Assembly (NCBI GenBank): GCA_034716535.1
Contig: JAYEJW010000043.1
Location: forward strand, 1 to 43,723
Length of the DNA: 43,723 nucleotides
DNA from: JAYEJW01 sp034716535
GTDB lineage: Bacteria > Pseudomonadota > Gammaproteobacteria > Chromatiales > Chromatiaceae
Direction of reading: 5' to 3'
Position 1 is the stretch's first letter; the number at the start of each line of letters is the position of its first letter. Made by a program: the position numbers and the translations under genes. Shown here in pieces: positions 32,037 to 40,804 of the stretch. Under the pieces are notes generated by a model. The model did no database searches. It was not told where the DNA came from and saw only the letters and a list, made by a program, of their open reading frames with translations.

Positions 32037-33413
32037 TCAGGTTTCCTTTTGGTTGGTAGTTGGCGTGACGAGCAGGACGAGTCCGTCGCGGCCGGTGACC
32101 TTCACTGCCTGACCGGCGGCCACGGGGACCTCGCTGCGTGCCGACCAGATCTCCCCGTGGAGCCGCACGCTCCCGTCGCCGTGAAACGCGGCCACGGCGT
32201 GACCGGTGGCTTGTAGGAGCTCCTCCGCTCCGCTCACCACCGGCCGTCGGCGGGACTCGATGGCCATGCCGACCACGAACACGAGGAGAACGGCGCTCGA
32301 GACGGCAAAGGTGAGGATCAGGGGGATGGACAGGCCGAAACCGGGTGCCTCGGTGTCGATGAGGATGAGAGAGCCCACCACGAACGCAACGACACCGCCG
32401 ATCCCCAAAGCGCCGAAGCTCGGCGCGAACGCCTCGCCCACCATCAGCGCCAATCCGAGCAGCATCAGGGCAACGCCTGCGTAGTTGATGGGGAGGAGCT
32501 GGAAGGCGTACAGGGCCAGCACCAGGCTCACGGCTCCCACCGTGCCCGGGACGATGGCCCCCGGGTTGGAGAACTCGTAGATGAGCCCGTAGATTCCCAC
32601 CAGCATCAGGATATACGCGATGTTGGGATTGCTGATGATGGAGAGCAGGCGGCTGTGCCAGTCCGGCGCGAGCTCGACCCGGATCAGGCCGCTGGTTCTC
32701 AAGGTCACTTCGCCCCCCGCGATCTTGACCACGCGGCCGTCGAGCTGACTCAGAAGGTCATCCATATCCCGCGCCAGCAGGTCCACGACACCCAGCTGAA
32801 CCGCTTCCTCGGCCGGGAGGCTGGCGGCCTCGCGCACCGCCTTTTCGGCCCACTCCGCATTGCGGCCGCGGAGCTGGGCGAGGCTTCGGATGTAGGCCAC
32901 GGCGTCGTTGATCAGCTTGTTCTTTTTTGCGTCGCCGGTCTTGACGGGTTTGTCCTCGCCCTCTTCGGACGTTTCGGCGGGTTTGGTTTCCTCAGGTGCG
33001 GCGCCGCCCGGCAGACCGCCAAGCTCAACGGGCGTCGCTGCCCCCAGGTTCGTGCCCGGTGCCATGGCCGAGACGTGGCAGGCGTACAGGATATAGGTGC
33101 CGGCGCTGGCCGCGCGGGCGCCGCTGGGGGCCACGTAGCCCACCACGGGGACGGTCGAGGCGTTGATCGCCTTGACGATGGACCGCATGGAGGTGTCGAG
33201 CCCGCCGGGCGTGTCCATGCGTAGCACAAGGAGCCTCGCCCCCCGGGTTTCGGCCTCTTCGATGGCCTCGGCGACGTAGGCGCTGGTGGCGGGGCCGATG
33301 GCGCCGTCCACCTCGATCACGACGGCTTCTCCCGCGGGCTCCGACTCCGCGGCTGCGAGCCCATAGGAACCGAGAAGGCAAACCAGCACCCCTGCAATCC
33401 AGCCGCGCGTCAT
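32037..33413 (-). CDS. NfeD1b-type membrane serine protease
   Basis: 458 residues. Signal peptide (about 1-22), an N-terminal ClpP/crotonase-like protease domain with nucleophile Ser103 (ASAGTYILYACH) and Lys166 (NKLIND), forming the Ser-Lys dyad known for the archaeal homologue. An Ala/Pro/Glu/Lys-rich insert (about 135-162) interrupts the protease domain. Four to five membrane helices follow (about 250-390), and a C-terminal OB-fold NfeD domain ends VKVTGRDGLVLLVTP. Upstream partner of the slipin gene. Called nfeD or 'nodulation efficiency protein D' in databases. Both catalytic residues are present, so it should be active. Confidence 0.9.
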   Translation of the reverse strand: MTRGWIAGVLVCLLGSYGLAAAESEPAGEAVVIEVDGAIGPATSAYVAEAIEEAETRGARLLVLRMDTPGGLDTSMRSIVKAINASTVPVVGYVAPSGARAASAGTYILYACHVSAMAPGTNLGAATPVELGGLPGGAAPEETKPAETSEEGEDKPVKTGDAKKNKLINDAVAYIRSLAQLRGRNAEWAEKAVREAASLPAEEAVQLGVVDLLARDMDDLLSQLDGRVVKIAGGEVTLRTSGLIRVELAPDWHSRLLSIISNPNIAYILMLVGIYGLIYEFSNPGAIVPGTVGAVSLVLALYAFQLLPINYAGVALMLLGLALMVGEAFAPSFGALGIGGVVAFVVGSLILIDTEAPGFGLSIPLILTFAVSSAVLLVFVVGMAIESRRRPVVSGAEELLQATGHAVAAFHGDGSVRLHGEIWSARSEVPVAAGQAVKVTGRDGLVLLVTPTTNQKET

Positions 33414-33474
33414 ACATTAACCCCCCGGTTGTTGCCCTTAAGGTTAGACAGAGATGCTCCGGAATGTTGTGAAA

Positions 33475-33502
33475 TTTCGGGAGAGAAGGAGAGCGCTATA
33501 AT
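33475..33502 (+). promoter_or_regulatory. Candidate promoter of moaE
   Basis: A perfect TATAAT -10 element at 33497-33502, with TTTCGG 16 bases upstream as a poor -35. It lies 37 bases before the moaE ATG, in the divergent gap to the NfeD gene. Confidence 0.5.
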
Positions 33503-33538
33503 CAGGTGGCAAATCCCCAGACGAGTCGAAGCCCCAGC

Positions 33539-34021
33539 ATGATCGAGATCCGCGTCCTTACCGAGCCTTTCGACATCGCCGCCGAGCAGGAGGCCCTGTG
33601 GCGAGGCCAGCCCCAGGTGGGTGCCCTGGTGAGCTTCTTGGGCCTGATGCGGGACATGAACGAGGGGGTTTCGGTTACCCGCATGACCCTGGAGCATTAC
33701 CCTGGCATGACCGAGAAGGCACTGGCGGCCATCGCCGAAGAGGCGGCCGGACGCTGGGACCTGCAGGATATCCGCATTCTGCACCGGGTCGGCGAGCTGC
33801 GACCCCAGGATCCCATCGTACTGGTCGCCGTGACGAGCGCTCACCGCGGCGAGGCCTTCCGCGCCTGCGAGTTCCTGATCGACTACCTGAAGACCAAGGC
33901 CCCGTTCTGGAAAAAGGAGATCACAGGCGAGGGCGAGAGGTGGGTGGATGCCCGCATCGCGGATGAGGACGCGGCGGCGCGTTGGCAGGGACCGGCCCCT
34001 CACCCTTCCCGAAAAGGGTGA
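33539..34021 (+). CDS. moaE: Molybdopterin synthase catalytic subunit
   Basis: 160 residues. MoaE pattern: VGALVSFLGLMRDMNEG, then LEHYPGMTEKALAAIAEEA, then AVTSAHRGEAFRACEFLIDYLKTKAPFWKKE, which holds the conserved substrate-binding lysines. It joins MoaD thiocarboxylate sulfur to precursor Z to make molybdopterin. The ATG at 33539 gives the conserved start MIEIRV; an earlier GTG at 33506 adds an unconserved leader. It stands alone here, without moaD, between divergent nfeD and convergent mltD. A small hairpin overlaps its stop. Confidence 0.94.
   Translation: MIEIRVLTEPFDIAAEQEALWRGQPQVGALVSFLGLMRDMNEGVSVTRMTLEHYPGMTEKALAAIAEEAAGRWDLQDIRILHRVGELRPQDPIVLVAVTSAHRGEAFRACEFLIDYLKTKAPFWKKEITGEGERWVDARIADEDAAARWQGPAPHPSRKG
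34001..34020. terminator. Hairpin at the moaE / mltD convergence
   Basis: CACCCTT (34001-34007) and AAGGGTG (34014-34020) form a seven-base-pair stem with a six-base loop at the 3' end of moaE, 28 bp from the mltD stop. No T-run follows on either strand, so it is a weak candidate for bidirectional termination. Confidence 0.35.
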
Positions 34022-34048
34022 AGGCACGGAAGAGGGATCCGCCGGATT

Positions 34049-35479
34049 CTAGCTGCTCACCCGAAGGCGTTGACCCGGGCGGATGGTGTTGTCCTTCGGG
34101 CCGAGCCGGTTGAGACGGCGTAGCTCTGTGATGGACAGGTTGTAACGGACCGCCACCCGATAAAGGGTCTCGTTGGGTTTGACGACGTGCAGCTTCGCGA
34201 CCTTCTTCGTCTTCTTGGTCTTGGCGGGTTTGGTCGACTGCTTGGCTCTGGCTACCGTCTTCGTCTTTTTCACCTTGACCCGCGGCTCGGCTTTGGCCAC
34301 GAGCACCGGCGCGGGTGCAGGGTGAGCCGCGACGCGCTGCAGGCTGCCGTCGGGAAGCCACACGGAAGAGCCGGCCGGCAGGTACAGGCGGCCCTGCCGG
34401 GCGGGCTCGCGCCACGCCATGTTCAGGTCGTTAAGCTGGTACGTCGATAGGCCGTAGTGGCGGGCGAGATGGTGCACGGGCATGCTGTGGCGCAGAACCA
34501 GGCGGTCTTCGGACAGGGGCGCCTTGTAATTGACCCCTTCCGGGAAATATTTTTTCGGGTTGCCGGCGACTTCCCTGGCCGCGAGGAACTCCGCATAGAA
34601 GTTGCGCGACGCAAATCCGAAGTAACGGCCCTTGTAGTGGCGCACGATCCGGCCCAGGTCGTCACCATAGATGCTCTTGGCCTTCTTCATGCCGCCCTGG
34701 CCGTGATTGTAGGAAGTCACCGCCAGCGGCCAACTGCCGAGCTTGCGGTGCGCATCCCCCAGGTAACGGGCAGCACCTTCGGCGGCGACTACGGGGTCGA
34801 GGCGCTCGTCCACGGCGTGGTTGACGGTCATGTAGATCTTGCCCGTGCCGCGGGTAAACTGCCACACGCCCGCCGCACCGGCGCTCGAATGGGCGTTGAC
34901 CTGGAACGACGACTCCACGTGAGGGAGGTAGGCCAGATCTTCGGGCAGTCCTTTCGAACGGAAGATCTCGCGGAACGCAGGGTCATAGCGGCCGCTGATC
35001 GCCAGGCCGCGATGGAAACGCTCCCGCAAACCGCGCTGGCTGCGCACCCGTTCATGGGCGCCGACCAGCGCGCGCGAGCCGGCGGCATCGACGATCTTCT
35101 CGTGCAGGGCGCGCTCGTTCCGGGTCAGGGACCGGCCTGAGGACACTTTCGCTTCCAGGGTCTCCAGGCGGCTCTTGTAGTACGCTGTCTTTGCCCGTAC
35201 GAACTGCTTTTGTTCCGGTGTGTAGCCCGCGCGTGTCGGGCCGGGCAGCTTCGCCACCTCGTAGATTACGCCCATGTACTCGTCGTCATGGAAGACGACC
35301 TGGCCCCGGCTCCAGGTAGCGTAGACATTGCGCCAGAGCTCGACGTTGTCTTCGATCTCCTCTGGAACGGGAAAGGTCCCTGAGGTCTCGGGTCCACTGC
35401 CCGTCCCGGCACATCCGCCCAGGAGCAGCAGGATAAATGGAAGCAGCACAGGCGCTTGGCGCCGAGCTAGAGTGGTCAT
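34049..35479 (-). CDS. mltD: Membrane-bound lytic murein transglycosylase D
   Basis: 476 residues. Lipoprotein signal with lipobox LLGGC (Cys23). An SLT domain (about 160-300) carries catalytic Glu189 in LPHVESSFQVNAHSSAGAAGVWQF, and TSYNHGQGGMKKA follows as in family members. A Lys/Thr-rich linker (about 395-430) leads to one C-terminal LysM repeat (about 430-475) that binds glycan; E. coli MltD has two. It cleaves glycan strands to the 1,6-anhydro form. The ATG at 35479 follows GGAGGAG; upstream frame extension is rejected. Divergent from the penicillin-acylase-family gene. Confidence 0.93.
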   Translation of the reverse strand: MTTLARRQAPVLLPFILLLLGGCAGTGSGPETSGTFPVPEEIEDNVELWRNVYATWSRGQVVFHDDEYMGVIYEVAKLPGPTRAGYTPEQKQFVRAKTAYYKSRLETLEAKVSSGRSLTRNERALHEKIVDAAGSRALVGAHERVRSQRGLRERFHRGLAISGRYDPAFREIFRSKGLPEDLAYLPHVESSFQVNAHSSAGAAGVWQFTRGTGKIYMTVNHAVDERLDPVVAAEGAARYLGDAHRKLGSWPLAVTSYNHGQGGMKKAKSIYGDDLGRIVRHYKGRYFGFASRNFYAEFLAAREVAGNPKKYFPEGVNYKAPLSEDRLVLRHSMPVHHLARHYGLSTYQLNDLNMAWREPARQGRLYLPAGSSVWLPDGSLQRVAAHPAPAPVLVAKAEPRVKVKKTKTVARAKQSTKPAKTKKTKKVAKLHVVKPNETLYRVAVRYNLSITELRRLNRLGPKDNTIRPGQRLRVSS

Positions 35480-35655
35480 GAGCGGTTTCTCCTCCCCGTC
35501 CCCCAGGGTTCTCGCCCTTCGTGCGTCGACGTGCGGCCGCACGTTGAGCAAAATATAGGCGGTGGTGGGGGGGATGTGCAACCGTCTTCGTCGAGAAAGA
35601 TCAAAATCTTTGATCATGGTCTTCAAGTGGTATCCCACCGAGGAGGAGGGTCCTG
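35480..35655. promoter_or_regulatory. Divergent region mltD / acylase gene with operator-like dyad
   Basis: 176 bp. A perfect dyad GATCAAA-ATC-TTTGATC lies at 35599-35615, overlapped by a second, AAAGAT-CAAA-ATCTTT (35597-35611). A/T-rich dyads of this size between divergent genes are often operators; the regulator is unknown. GAGGAGGAGGG precedes the acylase ATG. Confidence 0.45.
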
Positions 35656-38025
35656 ATGCGCGTTCGTGGCTTGAGGTGGCTTGTCGCCGTTGCCGCGCTG
35701 CTGTTGCTGGGTGCTGCCGGACCCTTTCTGTGGTGGCGGTATGCGACCCTCCCTGCTTTGTCCGGGAGCCTGCACTTGGCCGGCCTGACCGACCATGTCG
35801 TCGTCGAACGCGAGCCGAGCGGGGTGGTGCACATCCGCGCTCGAAACGATCGGGATCTGTTCTTCGCCCAGGGTGTGGTCCACGCCCAGGACCGGCTGTG
35901 GCAGATGGAGTTTCAGCGGCGCATCGGGGCTGGGCGACTGGCGGAGGTACTGGGCTCGGACGCCGTGGGCAAGGACCGCTACCTGCGCACTTGGGGTTTC
36001 TACAGGGCAGCCGAGGCCGCCTATGAGCACATCAGCCCGGAGGCGAGGGCGGTGGTGGACGCCTACGCCGAGGGTATCAACGCCTACGTCGCCTCCGATC
36101 CGCCGCTTCCTCCGGAGTTTCGACTGCTCAGGGTGAAGCCCGAGCCCTGGAGCGGGCCGGACGTGCTGGTCTGGTCCAAGCTGATGGCCTATAACCTGGC
36201 GGACAACAGACGCTCCGAGCTGCGCCGCTACCGGCTGCTGGCCCGCGGGCTCTCACCGGAGCGCATCGCGACCCTGATGCCACTGTATCCGGGTGAAGAG
36301 CTGCGGGCTCAGGCAGGTCTCCCGACCCCCGGCAACCGGTTCTCTTCGCAGAGCGTGGCCCTGGGGTTCCCTTTGTCAGGAACAGCGGAGGACCCCGGCG
36401 CCTTCTCACGTCAGGCGGAGGCCCTGTTGGCCCTCGACGCGACCAACCGCCAGCATCTCCCGCGGGCCTCCAACAACTGGGTGGTCCACGGCTCGCGCAG
36501 CGAGAGCGGCCTTCCGCTGCTGGCCAACGACGTTCATTTGGGGATGCAGATCCCGTCCACCTGGCACCTCATGCACCTGAAGAGTCCGGGTTTCGACGTC
36601 ATTGGCGCCAGTCTCCCGGGTCTGCCGGTGGTGATCATCGGCCGCAATCGGGACATCGCCTGGGGGGTGACCAACCTGGCGGCGGATGTGGAGGACCTGT
36701 ATGTCCTTACCGGGCGGGGCGATGACGGCTATGTCTACAAAGGGGAGACCCGCGCCTTCGAGACCCGCGAAGAGACAATCCTTGTCAATGACGGGGCGCC
36801 CGTCACTATCCGCGTTCGGGAGACCGTCTATGGTCCCGTGATCAGCGACGTCGTCGACGACCCTGTTGGGGCGCCGCCGATCGCCCTGCGCTGGATCGGT
36901 CACGACCGGGACGACACCACGTTCGAGACGTTCCTGGGCATCAACCGGGCGCGGAACTGGGACGAGTTCCGCGTGGCGATGGACCGCTACGTGGCACCGG
37001 GGCAAAATTTCGTCTACGCGGACAGAGATGGACACATCGGCTACCTGGCGAGCGGCAGGATCCCGCGGCGCCGGGCCGGGCATACTGGACTTTACCCCGT
37101 CCCCGGCGACGGAGACTGGGATTGGTTGGGCTATCTTCGTCGGTCCGAGCTGCCCGTGCGGGTCGATCCGCCCGAGGGGTTTGTGGTCACCGCCAACCAC
37201 CGGATTACCGGCCCCGATTACCCGCACCAGCTGTCGCTGGAGTGGGGCGCGGAGCCCTACCGGGCGGAGCGCATCGGCCAATTGCTGCGGGCGCATCCCA
37301 AGCACGACCTGGCCTCCATGCAGGTGCTCCAGCAGGACACGCTGACCCTGCTGTATCGGGAGCTCCGCCCCGTCCTGGAGGCCATGACGCCCGTTACCCC
37401 GTCCGCGCGGCATTGGCGCCAGAGGCTTCTGGCCTGGAACGGCGACGCCTCGGCCGACTCCACCGAGAGCTCGGTCTTCCACGCGTGGTACACCGCCCTC
37501 TCGACGCTGCCCAGCCGGGAGACGGGGACGGACTACTGGAACGGGTATCCGCGTTTCCTGCTTCGGGCGCTTCGCGAGGGTGATTCCGCATGCGAGCGGC
37601 GGGGCATGAGCTGCCTGGCGTTTGCCACCCGGGCGTTGGAGCGGGCGCTCGATCGGGTCGGGGAGGATCCGCCACCCTGGGGCGATCTGCATCGGGCGCA
37701 CCTCTCGCACGCGGTGCTGACGCATACTCCGCTGGCGGTGCTCAGCGACCGCGTCGTATCTCTCGGCGGAAGCCACTATACGGTCAACGTAGGCTGGTAC
37801 TGGCCGGAGGATTGGGTCGTGTACCACGGACCCACCTATCGGCAAGTGATCGACATGGCGGCGCCCGAACAGTCGCTATTCATCGTGGCGGGGGGGCAGT
37901 CCGGCAACTGGCTATCCAACAACTACGCCGATCAGCTTCCGCTGTGGCTGGCCGGAGAGTACCTGCCGATGCGCCGAGAGGGTTACCCCGTGGCGGACAG
38001 GCTGGTGCTGAAACCCGTCCAATAA
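35656..38025 (+). CDS. Penicillin-acylase-family Ntn hydrolase
   Basis: 789 residues, normal for the family. N-terminal membrane helix (about 7-27) serves as anchor or signal. Alpha-chain region (about 40-240) contains RARNDRDLFFAQGVVHAQDRLWQME. The autocatalytic site places nucleophile Ser272 in HLPRASNNWVVHG, preceded by a spacer (about 245-271). The beta chain carries the usual GRNRDIAWGVTNLAADVEDLY and VTANHRITG segments. These enzymes mature by self-cleavage and hydrolyse amides; natural substrates include acyl-homoserine lactones in some members. The substrate here is not predictable. Strong GAGGAGGAGGG ribosome site. Confidence 0.93.
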   Translation: MRVRGLRWLVAVAALLLLGAAGPFLWWRYATLPALSGSLHLAGLTDHVVVEREPSGVVHIRARNDRDLFFAQGVVHAQDRLWQMEFQRRIGAGRLAEVLGSDAVGKDRYLRTWGFYRAAEAAYEHISPEARAVVDAYAEGINAYVASDPPLPPEFRLLRVKPEPWSGPDVLVWSKLMAYNLADNRRSELRRYRLLARGLSPERIATLMPLYPGEELRAQAGLPTPGNRFSSQSVALGFPLSGTAEDPGAFSRQAEALLALDATNRQHLPRASNNWVVHGSRSESGLPLLANDVHLGMQIPSTWHLMHLKSPGFDVIGASLPGLPVVIIGRNRDIAWGVTNLAADVEDLYVLTGRGDDGYVYKGETRAFETREETILVNDGAPVTIRVRETVYGPVISDVVDDPVGAPPIALRWIGHDRDDTTFETFLGINRARNWDEFRVAMDRYVAPGQNFVYADRDGHIGYLASGRIPRRRAGHTGLYPVPGDGDWDWLGYLRRSELPVRVDPPEGFVVTANHRITGPDYPHQLSLEWGAEPYRAERIGQLLRAHPKHDLASMQVLQQDTLTLLYRELRPVLEAMTPVTPSARHWRQRLLAWNGDASADSTESSVFHAWYTALSTLPSRETGTDYWNGYPRFLLRALREGDSACERRGMSCLAFATRALERALDRVGEDPPPWGDLHRAHLSHAVLTHTPLAVLSDRVVSLGGSHYTVNVGWYWPEDWVVYHGPTYRQVIDMAAPEQSLFIVAGGQSGNWLSNNYADQLPLWLAGEYLPMRREGYPVADRLVLKPVQ

Positions 38026-38117
38026 GGGGCGCGGTGCTGGCAAAGGCCTGAGAGCGACGGTGGAAAGAAATTCTCGTACCCTATGTTCTCGAGCTGAGTT
38101 CCGAGACAAAGGACCAA

Positions 38118-38453
38118 ATGATGGACCGATGGCGAACAGTCGTGCAGAAGGTGCTTGCGCTCGTAATACCTGCGGTTCTTGCCGCTCCGCTCCTTTACGT
38201 TGGCTATCTTCTACATTTCGGCACAACAGACACTTACTGGAATTTCGTATTCGAACATTACCTGGTGTTTTTCGGCCTTCCGTATGCCGCTGTACTTGCC
38301 TTGTATCTTGTGCTGGTTCTCGAATCTACGCGGGGGCCGATTGAGTTCGAAGGTCTGACCCTCAAGTTCAAGGGCGCTGCAGGCCCCATCATCCTGTGGG
38401 TGATCGTCTTCCTTTCGATCGTTGTCTCGATAAAGCTGCTGTGGAATGCCTGA
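38118..38453 (+). CDS. Small integral membrane protein of unknown function
   Basis: 111 residues with three predicted helices (about 10-32, 48-68 and 86-108). The soluble stretch between the last two reads STRGPIEFEGLTLKFKGAAGP and is amphipathic beta-like. Similar 'IEF.G..FKFKGA.GP' membrane proteins are found in diverse bacteria without known function. AAAGGA precedes two consecutive ATGs (38118 and 38121); either may be used. It follows the acylase gene by about 90 bp and ends 8 bp before the convergent MATE gene. Confidence 0.7.
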   Translation: MMDRWRTVVQKVLALVIPAVLAAPLLYVGYLLHFGTTDTYWNFVFEHYLVFFGLPYAAVLALYLVLVLESTRGPIEFEGLTLKFKGAAGPIILWVIVFLSIVVSIKLLWNA

Positions 38454-38461
38454 CGATCGGA

Positions 38462-39793
38462 TCAGACGCGAAGCTGTCGCCAGAGGCCGATTTTGAGCCA
38501 GGTGACGGACACCATCAGCGCGATTGCCCAGCCCGCCACCTCCGATAACCAGATGTATTCGAGGGGAAGCCCGAGGACGAGCGCGGTGTACCAGGCAACC
38601 CCCAGCACACCCGTGGCGATCAGGAGCTGAAACACCAGAATGGCCCTTGTATCCCCGGTTCCGGCGACCGCCGAATAGGCCGTTTCGGCGGGAACCGCGA
38701 GCGAAGCGGCCGCGGCAACGACGAAAAGGCTCGCCGTCGTGCCCGACGTGATGACTCCGTCCTCGGAAAATAGGTCGAGCAGAGCCTCCGGAAACGCCAA
38801 GGTCGCGACCAGAAGGGGTGTCAGAACGCCATAGGCCAGCAGGATGGTGCGGCGCATCAGAAGACCGATCTGGGGAAGACGACGCTGGCCGATGAGATTG
38901 CTCACCATGGAGCAGATGGTCTCGGAAAAGCCGTCGATCGGGATCAACAACACCGCGTAGATGCTGAAGACGATATTAGCTTTGGCGAGCACGTCCTCCC
39001 CGAGTTGCTCGATGATCAAGAAAAAGGCGAACCATCGCGCCGTTTCCACCAGTGCTTCGAGAGATACGGGGGCCGAGATCCGGGCGAGGAGCCGGCTCAG
39101 ATCGCCGTCCCACCGCCCGAAGCGCAGCAGCCCGAAGCTCCCGACATACCTGCGGCGTACAACATCGAGTGTCAGGTAGCCGAACACCGCCACCTCCGCC
39201 GTCAGGGAGGCGATCGCCGCGCCCCGGATGCCGAGGGCGGGCAAGCCGAAATGTCCGAAGATGAGCAGGTAGTCCAGCAGGATGTTGATCGCCGCCAGGA
39301 TGACCGTGGCGCCGATGAGCACCCGGGTGCGCGCGATGCCGACATAGAACGCGCTGTAGGCCAGGTTGACGGCATGGAACAGCAGGGCGAAGGCGTAGAT
39401 CTGCAGGTAGTCGTCGACGGCGACGTGGACGTCGGCCGATGCGAACAGATCCGCGGTCAGGCCGGGCAGGGCGAACTTGATGATCAGAGTCAGCGCCAGG
39501 GCGGCAACGAGGAGCAGGTAGAGCCCCTGGTTGAAGACACGGCCGATTTGACCGGCGCGCCCCTCTCCTGCGCGGCGTCCGATCACGATCTGAATACCAT
39601 CCACCAGCCCAAGGATCAGGGCGAGGGCCAGGCTGTAGATTGCTCCGGCAAGGCCGATGGCGGCCAACTCCGTTATTCCGTAATGGGCGAGAAAGACCGT
39701 ATCGGTGACCTCCACGACGGTCTCGCTGATACCCGCGACGATCAGGGGATAGGAGACGCCCCAGATGCCGCGGTAGCTCGGGCGGAAGGTCAT
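38462..39793 (-). CDS. MATE-family efflux protein
   Basis: 443 residues with twelve predicted helices in two similar halves (VSYPLIVAGISETVVEVTDTVFLAHYG at the start; ILLDYLLIFGHFGLPALGIRGAAIAS at helix 6). MATE proteins export cationic or organic compounds in exchange for Na+ or H+. It is the last gene of a three-gene minus-strand unit after the amidinotransferase-family and PSD-like genes. The ATG at 39793 is the conserved-looking start; a GTG at 39826, only 4 bp after the upstream stop, is an alternative that fits tighter coupling. The substrate may be the product of the two upstream enzymes (inference). Confidence 0.87.
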   Translation of the reverse strand: MTFRPSYRGIWGVSYPLIVAGISETVVEVTDTVFLAHYGITELAAIGLAGAIYSLALALILGLVDGIQIVIGRRAGEGRAGQIGRVFNQGLYLLLVAALALTLIIKFALPGLTADLFASADVHVAVDDYLQIYAFALLFHAVNLAYSAFYVGIARTRVLIGATVILAAINILLDYLLIFGHFGLPALGIRGAAIASLTAEVAVFGYLTLDVVRRRYVGSFGLLRFGRWDGDLSRLLARISAPVSLEALVETARWFAFFLIIEQLGEDVLAKANIVFSIYAVLLIPIDGFSETICSMVSNLIGQRRLPQIGLLMRRTILLAYGVLTPLLVATLAFPEALLDLFSEDGVITSGTTASLFVVAAAASLAVPAETAYSAVAGTGDTRAILVFQLLIATGVLGVAWYTALVLGLPLEYIWLSEVAGWAIALMVSVTWLKIGLWRQLRV

Positions 39794-39829
39794 GATGCGG
39801 AATGGGTACGGCGGTGCACCGGGCACCCG

Positions 39830-40804
39830 CTAGATCAGCGCCAGGTCGTAGGATCGGCGGTTCAGGTGCATCACCATGCAGGACAGGAGTGCCCCGCTCT
39901 TGAGGAACTCGCTGAGATTGAAGAACGAGACCTCGAATCCGAAGCGGGTGGCGATGTCCTCGAGGGTTCGGTTCTTCTGCCGCTCGCCGGCGTAGTCTTC
40001 GTGTGTGGACGGCAGCTCGTGCAGATGAGATGCATTCATCAGGGTGTTGCCCAGGCGGACGCTGTTGCAGACGCCCGAAAAGCAGTCCTCGACACTGACG
40101 TCGATGATGTTGGTCATCCGCTCGATCTGCGCCACTTCCTCCGGCTCGTACATCTCCGTGCACACCAGGGTGTCCTGGCGCGTCAAAGGGAACACCGTAC
40201 AGTCGAGGTGATACAGATAGGGATCGGTCTCCTGCAGGGGAATGATCCGCATGTCGAATTGTGCTGCCATCCAATCGTATGCCGCCCGATCGGAGCGGGT
40301 GCCGTAACCGCCGAGAAAGACGTTGTCGTGCAGGTGCTTCAGCTCCGCTTCGCCCTCGAACTGATGCGCCGCCTGGATCACCTGGTACCCCATGGCGTGG
40401 AAGAAGGACTCACCCACGGCCACCTCGGGGGCACGGATCTCGGTGCTGAATCTCGACAGCACAATGCTGTCCTTACCGGGCAGATGCTCGAGCACGATAC
40501 CGAGATTGGCGCAGTAGACCAGGTCCTGTAGACCGGTGAGGTGCGGCGTAGGCAGCAGGTACACCACGGCCTCGGCGGCCATGAAGTGGTAGAGCTGAAG
40601 GAACTGGCTGATGGCCTTGTTCAGGTCCACAGCCCGGGCCCGCTCGTCGAGCTCTACCATCCAAACGTTGTCGGCCGCTTCGGCGGACAGCGAGAAGGGC
40701 ACGTTCATCAGGAAGGCGGGCTTGTCGAGTCGCGTGGGGTTCAGCGTGTTCGAAAGGGCGGGACCGCCTGCGTTGGCTGTATTTGGGGAATCCATGCTCG
40801 TCAC
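39830..40804 (-). CDS. Amidinotransferase-family enzyme (DDAH/arginine-deiminase related)
   Basis: 324 residues. Pentein fold of the amidinotransferase superfamily: DNVWM near residue 45, an acid motif HQFEGEAELKHL (Glu150/Glu152), LYHLDCTVFPL with the catalytic His199, and the nucleophile Cys309 in KSGALLSCMVMHLNR. Members hydrolyse or transfer the guanidino or amidino group of arginine derivatives. The Cys and His are present, so it should be active, but the substrate loop differs from the known DDAH, ADI and agmatine deiminase patterns. The GTG at 40804 overlaps the PSD-like stop by four bases (GTGA), implying coupled translation; an ATG three codons later is the alternative. Confidence 0.8.
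   Translation of the reverse strand: MTSMDSPNTANAGGPALSNTLNPTRLDKPAFLMNVPFSLSAEAADNVWMVELDERARAVDLNKAISQFLQLYHFMAAEAVVYLLPTPHLTGLQDLVYCANLGIVLEHLPGKDSIVLSRFSTEIRAPEVAVGESFFHAMGYQVIQAAHQFEGEAELKHLHDNVFLGGYGTRSDRAAYDWMAAQFDMRIIPLQETDPYLYHLDCTVFPLTRQDTLVCTEMYEPEEVAQIERMTNIIDVSVEDCFSGVCNSVRLGNTLMNASHLHELPSTHEDYAGERQKNRTLEDIATRFGFEVSFFNLSEFLKSGALLSCMVMHLNRRSYDLALI

Noticed and set aside
36406..37845. A 479-codon minus-strand frame inside the penicillin-acylase gene
   Set aside because: Shadow frame; the plus strand encodes the full conserved acylase with its Ser nucleophile.
39005..40531. A 508-codon plus-strand frame opposite the MATE and amidinotransferase-family genes
   Set aside because: It is rich in Arg, Gln, Asp and Gly with no domain. 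The opposite strand has two clear protein families, so it is a high-GC shadow.
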